A stretch of DNA of 64,000 nt from Desertibacillus haloalkaliphilus (lineage in GTDB: Bacteria > Bacillota > Bacilli > Bacillales > KJ1-10-99): positions 62,001-126,000 of the forward strand of contig NZ_JAHPIV010000011.1 of the NCBI RefSeq assembly GCF_019039105.1, read 5' to 3'. This document shows, piece after piece, positions 28,427-37,516 of this stretch (positions within the stretch are counted from its first letter, which is position 1; every line of letters starts with the position of its first letter). The notes under the pieces were generated by a model. The model was not told where the DNA came from and made no database searches. It was given only the letters and a program-made list of their open reading frames with translations. The position numbers and the translations under genes are program-made.

Positions 28427-29341
28427 ATGAAACTCGTGACTTATAAACAGTCCAATGGTGAACAGAGAGCCGGTTGTATTGTTGATGATAAGGTGGTTGA
28501 TCTAGAACAATCAAGTAGTGGACGATTACCAAAAACGCTCTTGGAGTTTATCCAGCATCATGAAGTATACGAACCGATTGCAAAAGAGATGATTGAGGCT
28601 GGTAAATTCCGTGACAGCATAGATATTTCTGATATTGAATTACTGACACCACTTCCCAATGCTCCTAGTGTGAGAGATTTTATGGCATTTGAGGAACATA
28701 TCGTAAATGCGACGAAACGAAGTAATCTTACAGTTGCTCCAGAGTGGTATGAAATCCCTGCCTTTTATTTTACAAATCATCTTGTCTTAAGAGGGAATAA
28801 CCAACCAATCACACGTCCTCCTGCTTGCCAAATGCTAGATTATGAATTAGAGATTGCCTGTATTATCGGTAAAGAAGGGATCAATATTAAAGCAGAGGAT
28901 GCGGAAGAATATATTTTTGGTTATGCGATATTAAATGACTGGTCGGCGAGAGATTTACAGATGAAAGAAATGAAAGTTGGACTTGGGCCAGCAAAAGGAA
29001 AGGATTTTGCAACATCAGTTGGTCCTTATTTGGTAACAAAAGATGAGTTAGAAACGTACCGAAAAGGCGATCGTTTCAATTTAGAGATGACAGCAAAGGT
29101 TAATGAGAAACTATTATCAAAAGGGAACGCAGAGAGTATCTACTACACGTTCCATGAGATGATCGAACGCGCGTCAGCTGGTGTTCCACTACAACCAGGA
29201 GAAATTATAGGGTCTGGGACAGTTGGGACAGGATGCATACTTGAATTAGGACCTGAGGTTCATCGTTGGTTAAAACCAGGTGATGAAGTAAAGCTTGAAG
29301 TTGACGGGCTAGGTACACTTATTAACAAAATTAATGAGTAG
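28427..29341 (+). CDS. Fumarylacetoacetate hydrolase family protein
   Basis: This 304-residue Mg-dependent C-C bond hydrolase or decarboxylase has a FAH core from about residue 95. Metal-ligand motif DYELEIACIIGKEG, the block ILNDWSARDLQ, GKDFATSVGPYLV and the C-terminal GTVGTGC are present. ATG 28427 lies eight bases after AAAGGAG; an ATG six codons earlier overlaps that site. It is last in the operon with the cyclase and symporter. FAH enzymes often act late in aromatic or keto-acid breakdown. Confidence 0.9.
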   Translation: MKLVTYKQSNGEQRAGCIVDDKVVDLEQSSSGRLPKTLLEFIQHHEVYEPIAKEMIEAGKFRDSIDISDIELLTPLPNAPSVRDFMAFEEHIVNATKRSNLTVAPEWYEIPAFYFTNHLVLRGNNQPITRPPACQMLDYELEIACIIGKEGINIKAEDAEEYIFGYAILNDWSARDLQMKEMKVGLGPAKGKDFATSVGPYLVTKDELETYRKGDRFNLEMTAKVNEKLLSKGNAESIYYTFHEMIERASAGVPLQPGEIIGSGTVGTGCILELGPEVHRWLKPGDEVKLEVDGLGTLINKINE

Positions 29342-29349
29342 GATAAATC

Positions 29350-29386
29350 GAGGAGTTGCCACTCTGGGCAGCTTCTCTCTTTTTTA
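29350..29386 (+). terminator. Terminator of the cyclase-symporter-FAH operon
   Basis: GAGGAGTTGCC pairs with GGCAGCTTCTC through two wobble pairs, loop ACTCTG, followed by a T-rich tail. Confidence 0.8.
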
Positions 29387-29442
29387 GTAGAATCATAACA
29401 AAATTTTGGTACAATAGTTAGTAATAGGATGGAGGGATTTTA

Positions 29443-29832
29443 ATGATCAAAAAACTAGAGCATACAGCAATTATCGTAAAAGATATTGAAGAATCGATTG
29501 ACTACTACTGTGATATGTTTGGGTTCAAACTACGTGCAAAAGGAGATAATGGGATAAGGTACTTAGCTTTTCTCTATCACGAACATCAACCTGAAGTCGA
29601 GATCGAATTAATGCAAGATATGAAAGAAGGAACGGAATATTCTAGTGTTGGTATTGTCAATCACCTAGCGTTTACGGTCGATCATATCGAGGAATCGATT
29701 GATTACTATAAGAAAAAAGGTGTCGTGTTCAATTCGGAAACAATAAATCGCTCTGTTGATGGGGCGAAGACAATCTTCTTTCATGGACCGAATGGAGAGT
29801 TATTGCAACTCGTTGAGCCAACACGTACATAA
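29443..29832 (+). CDS. VOC/glyoxalase-family protein
   Basis: The 129-residue protein has the paired beta-alpha-beta-beta-beta modules of the vicinal oxygen chelate fold. KKLEHTAIIVKDIEESIDYYCDMFGF opens it, VNHLAFTVDHIEESIDYY starts the second module, and GPNGELLQLVEP ends it. Metal ligands H7, E in IELMQ, H73-like and E in ELLQL are present. It could be a glyoxalase I-like or methylmalonyl-CoA epimerase-like enzyme. A TGGTACAAT extended -10 lies at 29407-29415. It has its own terminator. Confidence 0.85.
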   Translation: MIKKLEHTAIIVKDIEESIDYYCDMFGFKLRAKGDNGIRYLAFLYHEHQPEVEIELMQDMKEGTEYSSVGIVNHLAFTVDHIEESIDYYKKKGVVFNSETINRSVDGAKTIFFHGPNGELLQLVEPTRT

Positions 29833-29839
29833 GCTTTTT

Positions 29840-29873
29840 AGTGCTTGTCTTTTTCACGGACAGGCACTTTTTT
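29840..29873 (+). terminator. Terminator of the VOC gene
   Basis: AGTGCTTGTC pairs with GACAGGCACT (one wobble pair) and TTTTTT follows. Confidence 0.9.
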
Positions 29874-29951
29874 AATGCAAAAAAGCTCACCACCTTCGAT
29901 ATGGACTCGTATAATAACGCAACGAATGTCATGTGAAGGTGGATGTCTAAA

Positions 29952-31694
29952 ATGGGAATGGTAAATAGTGGAACATTACACAAGCAATTGCTCCCGGCCT
30001 ATGTCAATACAAAGAACGGCAAAAGGTGGGGTTACATTAATGAAGGTGGTCGCTTCATCCTCAAGCCAAGGTTTGATGAAGCGAATGATTTTCAAGATAA
30101 CGGTCTCGCGATTGTTACCGAAAAACGAAAAACGGGTTTGATTGATCAGACTGGACGCTTTGTCCTACCGCCTACGTACCTTTCGATGTTGCCTTTTACT
30201 GAAGGGCGAGCCATCGTTATGGATGAGGCAGGGTTTAAAATCATTGATGAATTAGGTCGAGAGTTAACCCAAAAAGCATATCCATTAATCAAACCGTTCA
30301 AGGGACAACGAGCCATCTTTACTGCACGTACGTCTAGTGGGAGTGTTCAGTACGGGTATTTGGATGTAGATGGGAATGAAGTGATCCCCGCCCAATTTGA
30401 AAACGCCTATGATTTTACAGACGATAAAGCCCTTGTACAGATCGGAGAGAGCAAATTTGCGATCATTAATAAATTAGGAGAGGTTATTCAAACCTTTCCC
30501 TATGCGCTAATGATGGGTTATCAAGAAGGATTGATTGCCTATAAGAAAACCTTTAATGACCCGTGGGGATATGTCGATGAACAAGGCCGTATCGTCATTT
30601 CGCCACAGTTTTCAACCGCATTGCCTTTTCAAGAGGGGCGAGCGGTTGTTAATACGTCTGATGGAATGAAGAACGAGTATGGTGTCATTGACAAGGCAGG
30701 TCGCTTTATCATTCCACCCAAGTATCATGATTGTAAGCCACTAGGTGAACAACGGATTGCCGTTGGTATCGCGAGCGACTCGCAACAACCATTTGTTGGT
30801 TCGATCTATGCGATTGCAGATCTTAATGGATATCTCCTCACCGATTTTATTTATGATCATGTTGGTGAGTATAAAGAAGGGTTAAGCACTGTTACGGTCG
30901 ATCGATCAAGTTTTTTTATTGACCGAAGTGGGGATGCTGCTACATCTTTACCGGTTATACCGGGGATAGGGTCACTAGATCTTGAAGGAAACATCATTCA
31001 GGCTCATGTTGATCATCGTTTACTGTACTATAACCGGCAAGGAGAGGTTGTCTACAAGCCAAACTCACTTTTTCCGTTAAATGATCAGTACCGTATTCGT
31101 ATGAAGAAGTACAATCCAAACAAGGATTATTTAGTGTATTATCCACACGTCGAAGGATTGCATAACGAAAATGCACAAGAGCAAGTCAATGCCTATTTGA
31201 AACAAAAGGCGAAAGCGATGAACGTGCCTGAGAATGAGCCACTCGATTATAATTATTTTGGTACGTTTGCAGTCGAATTTTTCAAAAAAGATCTGCTTGT
31301 GATCAAGATAGAAGGGTACCATTATCCATTTGGTGCTGCACATGGCATGCCTTATCAAGTGCACGTCCACATTGACTTAATGACGGGAGCTATTTATGAA
31401 TTAAGTGATCTGTTTAAGCCTGATAGCGATTATGTGAAGGTGATTAGTGATCTGGTTGAAAAGCAAATGCAGGAAGAAGCAACTCAAGGCGATACTTACT
31501 ATTTTTTGGATCAATATGAGGGGATACAACCGAATCAACCGTTTTATATTACAGAAGACCGGCTAGCGATTTATTTTCAACCATATGAGATTGCTGCGTA
31601 TGCTGCAGGATTTCCAACCTTTTTTATCCGATATGAAGAGTTGATCGGGCTAATTGATGTAGAAGGTGCCTTTTGGAAATCATTTAAAAACTAG
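29952..31694 (+). CDS. WG-repeat protein with DUF3298-like C-terminal domain
   Basis: About 580 residues without a signal peptide. Residues 20-340 are tandem WG/KWG-type repeats such as GKRWGYINEGGRFILKPRF, YGYLDVDGNEVIPAQFE and WGYVDEQGRIVISPQF, six to eight in all. The C-terminal 200 residues contain GYHYPFGAAHGMPYQV and TGAIYELSDLFKPD, typical of DUF3298-type domains. I start at ATG 29952 because GGTGG is 9 bases upstream; ATG 29943 touches the ribosome site. Function unknown; WG repeats are taken as protein-binding surfaces. Confidence 0.85.
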   Translation: MGMVNSGTLHKQLLPAYVNTKNGKRWGYINEGGRFILKPRFDEANDFQDNGLAIVTEKRKTGLIDQTGRFVLPPTYLSMLPFTEGRAIVMDEAGFKIIDELGRELTQKAYPLIKPFKGQRAIFTARTSSGSVQYGYLDVDGNEVIPAQFENAYDFTDDKALVQIGESKFAIINKLGEVIQTFPYALMMGYQEGLIAYKKTFNDPWGYVDEQGRIVISPQFSTALPFQEGRAVVNTSDGMKNEYGVIDKAGRFIIPPKYHDCKPLGEQRIAVGIASDSQQPFVGSIYAIADLNGYLLTDFIYDHVGEYKEGLSTVTVDRSSFFIDRSGDAATSLPVIPGIGSLDLEGNIIQAHVDHRLLYYNRQGEVVYKPNSLFPLNDQYRIRMKKYNPNKDYLVYYPHVEGLHNENAQEQVNAYLKQKAKAMNVPENEPLDYNYFGTFAVEFFKKDLLVIKIEGYHYPFGAAHGMPYQVHVHIDLMTGAIYELSDLFKPDSDYVKVISDLVEKQMQEEATQGDTYYFLDQYEGIQPNQPFYITEDRLAIYFQPYEIAAYAAGFPTFFIRYEELIGLIDVEGAFWKSFKN

Positions 31695-31700
31695 GGTCTG

Positions 31701-31742
31701 ATACAGTCACTCAAGCTCTTTGAGTGGCTGTATATATTTTTA
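31701..31742 (+). terminator. Terminator of the WG-repeat gene
   Basis: ATACAGTCACTCAA pairs with TTGAGTGGCTGTAT (one wobble pair), followed by ATATTTTT. Confidence 0.88.
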
Positions 31743-31913
31743 ACGGTGTGTAAGTGTAATTTGTTGACGAAATTTATCAGAATATATTACCATATATTAC
31801 GAATTGGAGATATCCCAACTTGAGATGTGAAGAAGGGAAAATCATGATTCTCTAGCTGGTAACCAATACTATACGAGTAAATGAGTTTTAGATTCGAAAG
31901 GTGGAGAGTTTAG

Positions 31914-32528
31914 GTGCAACAACTAGCTAATAAGGATATTTTTAAAGTGATGGAGGAGCGTTCTAGCGTTCGTAAATATAAAAGGGGCGAAAAAATCCCA
32001 AGAGAAACGTTGGAAAAGGTATTGAAAATGGCAGGAACGGCACCATCAGCCTGGAACCTTCAACATTGGAAGTTTGTCGTCGTCGAAGACCAAACGAGAA
32101 AAGATGAGTTAGTTCCGATTGCATATGGGCAAGAACAGGTTTCTGATGCTTCGGCGGTGATTATTGTCTTAGGTGATACAGAAGCTGATCAGAATGGTGA
32201 AATCGTTTATAAAGATGCTCCTACAGAAGTAAAGGAGACGTTGCTAGGAAACATTAAACAAGCCTACGAAAATGTACCAAATTTCGCTGTTGATGAAGCG
32301 ATTCGTAATGCTTCATTTGCTGCGATGCAACTCATGCTAGCTGCTAAGGCATTGGACCTTGATACATGTCCAATTGGTGGATTTGACCGTGATGCGATTG
32401 TTGAAAAATTAAATATTCCACAACGTTATCTGCCATCGATGATGATTACGATTGGCTATGCGGCTGCTCCAGCACATCCAACTGACCGTTTCTCATTAGA
32501 TGAGATCGTCGTAAACGAACGTTTTTAA
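31914..32528 (+). CDS. Nitroreductase family protein
   Basis: This 204-residue FMN- and NAD(P)H-dependent reductase opens VMEERSSVRKYKRGEKIPRETLEKVLKMAGTAPSAWNLQHWKF, which holds the flavin-binding RSSVRKY and the PSxxNLQ motif. LDTCPIGGFD near residue 155 and ITIGY near 182 complete the fold. Start is GTG 31914, 7-9 bases after AAAGGTGGAG. It resembles the B. subtilis YdgI/YodC group. Monocistronic with a strong terminator. Confidence 0.92.
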   Translation: MQQLANKDIFKVMEERSSVRKYKRGEKIPRETLEKVLKMAGTAPSAWNLQHWKFVVVEDQTRKDELVPIAYGQEQVSDASAVIIVLGDTEADQNGEIVYKDAPTEVKETLLGNIKQAYENVPNFAVDEAIRNASFAAMQLMLAAKALDLDTCPIGGFDRDAIVEKLNIPQRYLPSMMITIGYAAAPAHPTDRFSLDEIVVNERF

Positions 32529-32558
32529 GAAAATGCCCATCTCTGGGCATTTTCTTAT
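32529..32558 (+). terminator. Terminator of the nitroreductase gene
   Basis: Perfect stem GAAAATGCCCA/TGGGCATTTTC with a four-base loop, then TTATT. Confidence 0.88.
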
Positions 32559-32594
32559 TCCAATTTATTGAAGCGTAAGGGAAGAGCCTTTACG

Positions 32595-32852
32595 CTATTG
32601 CTTTTTATTTTTCGCAAGTATTTTCTGTAATAGCGCATCTGCCTTTTGCTTCGCTTGTTTTGTGTCATTCTCAAGAATGGCTGCTTGTAAGACCGTAGTT
32701 CCATCTGCTGCAAATGAAATCTCGATGATATCTCCTTCTTTAAGGTTCGGAGGCAGTTGATGGGTTGGGACTTCTTTTACAACCGTTTCATCGCTACGTA
32801 ACAAAAGGGTGGCGATTTCTGCTTCAATCAGGTCGACGGTGTATTTACTCAT
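32595..32852 (-). CDS. DUF3006-domain protein
   Basis: 85 residues: MSKYTVDLIEAEIATLL..., VPTHQLPPNLKEGDIIEISF and a Lys/Ala-rich helix at the end. This matches DUF3006, a small beta-barrel-like family that usually sits next to ComEC-type metallo-beta-lactamase genes, as here (11 bases downstream of one). RBS is AAGGAG. The pairing suggests a functional link, but its nature is unknown. Confidence 0.85.
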   Translation of the reverse strand: MSKYTVDLIEAEIATLLLRSDETVVKEVPTHQLPPNLKEGDIIEISFAADGTTVLQAAILENDTKQAKQKADALLQKILAKNKKQ

Positions 32853-32863
32853 GAGAACACTCC

Positions 32864-34567
32864 TTAAGTGATAATTTGATCTTTCATCCCTTCAAAGGTT
32901 ACAGGCCCAATTCCGCTGACGTTTTGAATGTCTTCGATTGTAGTGAATGGACCATATGTTTGGCGATAGTCAATAATTCGTTTTGCATATTCTGGACCGA
33001 TTCCTGTAATTTGCTGTAATTCTTCTTCATTTGCAGTGTTGATATTAATTGGGAAGACGTGAGATTCTTCATCACCAGTAGACCCTTCAGGATTCCCTGC
33101 ACCATCCCAAGGTGAATTTTTCACTTCGTACGATCGTCCATCGGTTACAACAATAATATCTTCAGATGTTGCTGTTGAATAAAGATTGATGCCTTGCTCA
33201 TTAAAGCGTTGTACAACCTCTTCATGCGGGTGGTTATAACGGTTCCCTTCACCATATGATAAAACCGCTTCCTTTGGTTTGACATTTGCTAAAAATACTT
33301 CTGTTGATGACGTCCTCGAGCCGTGGTGACCAACTTGAAGAATGTCAGAAGATAAATCAAATGAGTTTACCATTTCTTCTTCAATAGCTTGTTCAGCATC
33401 TCCAGTAAATAGAATACTTACTTCATCGTAGTCTAGTTTTAGTGCGACAGATGAATTGTTTAAACTTTTTTGTTCATCTCCGGTATTTAACACCGTCAAC
33501 TGTACGGATTGGTCGAGGTCCAGTTGAGACCCAACTTCCGCGACTTCTAGTGGAATCTCTTTTTCATCAACCAACCCCAAATAGTTTAAGTAGGTTTGTG
33601 ATGTATGTGTACGACCGCTATCTAAGATATTCTTCACTTCAATTTCTTGTAAAACCGGAAGGAGGCCACCGATATGATCAGCGTGGGCATGAGTGGCTAC
33701 AACTAAATCAATCGAACTTATACCTGCCTTTTGTAAGTAGGATACGACTTTTTCACCTGCTGTTTGCGTTCCAGCATCAATCAATATCGTCTTTCCATTT
33801 GGCAATTCGATGAATGAGGCATCGCCTTGACCAACACCAAGAAAGTGGACTTCCAACTCATCATCCGTAACTGTCTCTTCGATCTCAACACGGAACCGTT
33901 CATCAAGAGCTCGCGCCATAAAGGTGGAAAATTCCGCTCTTGTAATATTATTTCTAGGCTTAAATGAGCGGTCCGGGTAGCCAATTGTGATTTGGTTGGC
34001 AACCAACGTTTGGATTTCATCTAAACCCCAAAAGTCTGATGGAACATCGTAAAATTGAAAATGTCCTTCTCCTTCTAGGTGGAAGGTTCGTTGTAAAATA
34101 GCAGCCATTTCGGCACGGTTTAATGAATCATTTGGATTGAAATTTCCGTTTTCATCGCCCGTAAAAATACCTTCATCGGCTAATGTAGCGATCACGTCAT
34201 AATCAGGGTGATCTTGAGTGACATCTAAAAAGGCGGGGTCTGGGCGATTCGTTGTGTCGAAATTTAATTCACGCTGAATCATCAAAGCAGCATGAACCCG
34301 TTGAATGTCGTCATTTGGGCCAAAGTCACCAGTGGGATAGCCCCCAATGATCTCACGATGTCTTAAATAGATGATTTCTTCTTTTGCCCAATGGTCATCT
34401 ATATCTGGAAAGCTTGGGCGTTCTGCAAGATTTGTGAGATGATTCTCGTTCTCTGTTGTATGGCCTTTATTTTCTACATTCCCTTGATCATTAGCACCTT
34501 TTTGGATTGGGGTGCAGCTCACTAAAATGAGGCAAATCGTTAGAAGTAGTAATAGTCTTTTGTTCAC
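32864..34567 (-). CDS. Lipoprotein fusing SLH domains, ComEC-type metallo-beta-lactamase and ComEA-type HhH
   Basis: 567 residues. A signal peptide ends in LVSC (lipobox). Three SLH domains follow at about 48-235. The metallo-beta-lactamase domain (about 240-480) opens VHFLGVGQGDASFIELPNGKTILIDAG, has THAHADHIGG near 292 and VGHHGSRTSS, all typical of the ComEC/Rec2 extracellular nuclease-like domain. The end (about 505-567) is a helix-hairpin-helix pair, ININTANEEELQQITGIG, as in ComEA. Start GTG 34567 behind GGAGGAG; the upstream ATG lies before that site. It forms an operon with the DUF3006 gene. It should sit on the outer face of the cell and could bind and cut DNA. Confidence 0.9.
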   Translation of the reverse strand: MNKRLLLLLTICLILVSCTPIQKGANDQGNVENKGHTTENENHLTNLAERPSFPDIDDHWAKEEIIYLRHREIIGGYPTGDFGPNDDIQRVHAALMIQRELNFDTTNRPDPAFLDVTQDHPDYDVIATLADEGIFTGDENGNFNPNDSLNRAEMAAILQRTFHLEGEGHFQFYDVPSDFWGLDEIQTLVANQITIGYPDRSFKPRNNITRAEFSTFMARALDERFRVEIEETVTDDELEVHFLGVGQGDASFIELPNGKTILIDAGTQTAGEKVVSYLQKAGISSIDLVVATHAHADHIGGLLPVLQEIEVKNILDSGRTHTSQTYLNYLGLVDEKEIPLEVAEVGSQLDLDQSVQLTVLNTGDEQKSLNNSSVALKLDYDEVSILFTGDAEQAIEEEMVNSFDLSSDILQVGHHGSRTSSTEVFLANVKPKEAVLSYGEGNRYNHPHEEVVQRFNEQGINLYSTATSEDIIVVTDGRSYEVKNSPWDGAGNPEGSTGDEESHVFPININTANEEELQQITGIGPEYAKRIIDYRQTYGPFTTIEDIQNVSGIGPVTFEGMKDQIIT

Positions 34568-34689
34568 AGAGATCTCCTCCATCACATATTCTTGCTTATA
34601 GCTTTTTCTTGTTTCTCTAAAACATGTAGTATGGATTTAGAGATCAGTACGATTTCCTACATAAAATGAAGTTCGCTAAGGGAAATCTA

Positions 34690-35490
34690 ATGAACAGAAG
34701 GATAATAAGGGCTCTATGGGTGGTGATGAGACTGGAGAGTAGAGAACATCCACCAAAAGGATCAGTTATTGATCGAAAGACGGTTGTCTTAACGTATGAA
34801 ATCCTAATGGCAGTCTTAGCTATTTTCTCGGTGGTTACCATTTGGTCGACCAGTGATTGGCTTCATAGCCTTGATTTTATCGTATGGTTTATTTTCTTCA
34901 TTGATGTTTTGGTACGATTTATAATCAGCAAAGATAGGCTTCAGTATTTAAAGAGTCATCCTCTTGATATCATCGCAGTTATTCCGTTGGATAGTATTTT
35001 TAGGCTTGCTCGTTTAGGAAGATTATTTAGGCTAATCCGTGCGTTTGCTATTTTAAGCCATTATTTTAAGCCTTTTTACGCCGTATTAAAAACGAATAAT
35101 CTTGACAAAGTTATCATTGCATTGTTTGTACTAATATTTGTTACATCAATTCCGATAAGAATTCTTGAACCAAGTATTTATACGTACACCGATGCTGTAT
35201 GGTGGGCAATCGTTACATCAACTACTGTTGGTTATGGTGACATTTCTCCAGAAACAATTGTTGGAAGAATCATTGCGGTTATTTTAATGATGTTTGGCAT
35301 TGCATTACTCGGATTAGTGACAAGCTCAATCGCTACTTACTTTTTGAATAACAAAAATAACAAAGAGAATCCGACCATTGAATATATAAAGGGTGAGCTC
35401 GACAGGGTTGAAGAGCTAACGGATAAAGAAATTGAAAGGCTACAAATTTTACTCGACACGTACAAAAAGCAAGGGTACAAGCCAAGATAA
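34690..35490 (+). CDS. Voltage-gated-type potassium channel (ion transport protein)
   Basis: About 266 residues with six membrane segments. An S4-like Arg repeat RLARLGRLFRLIRA lies near residue 108, and the pore loop TSTTVGYGD near 178 is the K+ selectivity filter. The C-terminal helix (KGELDRVEELTDKEIERLQILL) is a probable coiled coil for tetramer assembly. I start at ATG 34690 behind AAGGGA; ATG 34666 has no ribosome site. It neighbours an NhaC antiporter, which fits ion homeostasis. Confidence 0.88.
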   Translation: MNRRIIRALWVVMRLESREHPPKGSVIDRKTVVLTYEILMAVLAIFSVVTIWSTSDWLHSLDFIVWFIFFIDVLVRFIISKDRLQYLKSHPLDIIAVIPLDSIFRLARLGRLFRLIRAFAILSHYFKPFYAVLKTNNLDKVIIALFVLIFVTSIPIRILEPSIYTYTDAVWWAIVTSTTVGYGDISPETIVGRIIAVILMMFGIALLGLVTSSIATYFLNNKNNKENPTIEYIKGELDRVEELTDKEIERLQILLDTYKKQGYKPR

Positions 35491-35591
35491 CGACGTCTAC
35501 TTTGGTATTTAGATTCAAAGTATAAATTTTCACCGCAATCAAAAGCTAAGTTCGCATTAGTTAAAGAACGAAGTAAAGATAGGTGATGTAG

Positions 35592-37004
35592 ATGGAGGCA
35601 GCTTGGCTTTCAATTGTCCCGTTTTTAGTTGTAATACCAATTGCTATTTTTACGAAACAAGTACTCCCCGCACTTTTCCTTGGATTGTTGGTTGGCTCAT
35701 ATATTATGGAGCCTTCTATTATTGGAGGCATGACGACGATGTTTACCTACGTCGTTGAAGCCGTGATTGATCCAGGAAATATTAAAATCATTGTCTTTTT
35801 ATATGCGTTTTCCGGACTTGTCGGGATGATCAAGATGACAGGTGGTATTCGAGGGTTCGTTGAAAAGGCATCGGAAAAGATTCAAACAAGAAAACAGGCA
35901 CTTTTACTAACGTATGTGTCGACGATTGGAACGTTTGTTGCACCGACATTCCGTTTCGTAACGATTGCTCCAATCATGCGTGCGTTACTTAAAAAAGTAA
36001 AAATGACAACCGAAGAGCTTGGTTTTGTCATTGAAACCACTGCGACACCGATCATCGTGTTGATCCCAGTGGCAACGGCATTTGTCGGTTATATGGTTTC
36101 GATTATTCAAATCGCGGCCGGAAATCAGGGCGTCGAACTTGATCCTTATTCACTATTTATTCAAAGCATACCGTTTAATTTCTTTTCGATCGTGACGATC
36201 GTGCTAGGTGTGTATTTAAGTTTCTTTCATCATTCAAAAGATAAATCAAAAGCACCTACGAAATTGGATGATCATGTCGAAGAGGAGGAGGATTGGCATA
36301 ATTGTCACCCTGCGGTAGGAAAAGAACTACCGATTAAGCCGATGAACTTATTACTTCCGTTAATTATGGTGATTGTTCTAACATTATTTTTAACGTGGTG
36401 GAGTGGCTATGAAAAAGGGTACGGCTTTCCAGAAGCATTTATTAAAGCCGAAGTGATGGAAGCGATGGTGATTGCCCTCCTTTTTACTGTTGTCTTATCG
36501 ATGATTCTATACCTCGGGCAACGGTTTAAGTTAAGCAATCTCATTGAAGGCTTTATTATCGGTGGAAATGAATTAATGTCTGTTATTTTATTGCTATCGG
36601 TTGTTTGGGGGTTATCGTCAATTACCGATGACCTTGGGTTTTCCGAGTTTGTGACCGCACATTCTGGCTGGATTCCGCAAATGTTTATCGCACCGTTAAT
36701 TTTTGTCTTCGGAGCAGCCGTCTCTTATTTTATTGGTTCAGCCTGGGGAACGTGGGGGATCTTGATGCCACTAGGAATTTCACTCGCCCTAGCCGGTGAT
36801 GTATCCCTACCATTAGTGATTGGGGCCGTGTTTGCGAGCGGATCATTCGGAGCATTTGCTTCTCCATTAAGTGATGACACGAATACGATTGCGAAAATCT
36901 TAAACCTGAAAGTAATTGATTATGCAAAATATAAATTAAAACCAGCCCTTATTGCAGCGGGGATCACAACGGTGTTATATACGATCGTGACGTTTATTAT
37001 TTAG
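35592..37004 (+). CDS. NhaC-family Na+/H+ antiporter
   Basis: The 470-residue membrane protein has about 11-12 helices. Visible blocks are LPALFLGLLVGSYI, FAPLIFVFGAAVSYFIGSAWGTWGILMPLGI and SGSFGAFASPLSDDTNTIA, the last two being conserved in NhaC and related antiporters. An acidic/His linker (DDHVEEEEDWHNCHP) lies in the central loop. Start ATG 35592 behind AGGTGATG. In an alkaliphile such a protein would help bring protons in and keep Na+ out. Substrate within the family (Na+/H+, malate-lactate) is not fixed by sequence. Confidence 0.85.
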   Translation: MEAAWLSIVPFLVVIPIAIFTKQVLPALFLGLLVGSYIMEPSIIGGMTTMFTYVVEAVIDPGNIKIIVFLYAFSGLVGMIKMTGGIRGFVEKASEKIQTRKQALLLTYVSTIGTFVAPTFRFVTIAPIMRALLKKVKMTTEELGFVIETTATPIIVLIPVATAFVGYMVSIIQIAAGNQGVELDPYSLFIQSIPFNFFSIVTIVLGVYLSFFHHSKDKSKAPTKLDDHVEEEEDWHNCHPAVGKELPIKPMNLLLPLIMVIVLTLFLTWWSGYEKGYGFPEAFIKAEVMEAMVIALLFTVVLSMILYLGQRFKLSNLIEGFIIGGNELMSVILLLSVVWGLSSITDDLGFSEFVTAHSGWIPQMFIAPLIFVFGAAVSYFIGSAWGTWGILMPLGISLALAGDVSLPLVIGAVFASGSFGAFASPLSDDTNTIAKILNLKVIDYAKYKLKPALIAAGITTVLYTIVTFII

Positions 37005-37069
37005 CAAACGTATAGAACTTTTTGCTGGCGAAATACTACGGGCATATGAATTCTTTTGGAGGGATAAAC

Positions 37070-37231
37070 GTGAATTCAAACGGACAAAAGCAACAAAAAG
37101 CAACGAACCAAAACGTAGAAGCTACACAAAATAAGGTGGAAGAGGCCCAAGCAAAAACGAGCGCTTCCGCTCAAGGTGATGGACTCCGCTATGACTATGA
37201 TGATCCATCGGGATTTGATCATGAAAGATAA
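37070..37231 (+). CDS. Small hydrophilic Q/A-rich protein (53 aa)
   Basis: Start GTG 37070 is seven bases after TTGGAGGG; an ATG 16 codons upstream has no site. The sequence MNSNGQKQQKATNQNVEAT... is Gln/Asn/Ala/Lys-rich and ends GLRYDYDDPSGFDHER. It resembles small spore proteins in composition but I recognise no family. The small protein at 54170-54340 has a similar opening (S/N-rich then KQQKA). Confidence 0.65.
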   Translation: MNSNGQKQQKATNQNVEATQNKVEEAQAKTSASAQGDGLRYDYDDPSGFDHER

Positions 37232-37244
37232 TAGATGTGAAGAG

Positions 37245-37281
37245 GAGCGAACGACATGATGTTGTTCGCTCTTATTTTTTT
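37245..37281 (+). terminator. Terminator after the small Q-rich gene
   Basis: GAGCGAACGACA pairs with TGTTGTTCGCTC (one wobble pair) and TTATTTTTTT follows. Confidence 0.9.
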
Positions 37282-37516
37282 AGAAATGGGCTGTTGTTAA
37301 AGTTCATTCGGCGTAGTCTTTACTTCTCGCAATGATAGGTTAGCTTTGATTTAGAGTTTTAACAATTTTTAGTCATTGACCGTCTAACTCTTCTGTTCTA
37401 GATTTAAAAGAGGAACGTTTAGCTAGTAAGGAAAATGGGGAAAAGCCGAAGGGGATCAGCTTTTACTATTAATGGACTAGTATATAAATGAGTTAGAAAC
37501 GAACATGGAGGATGTC

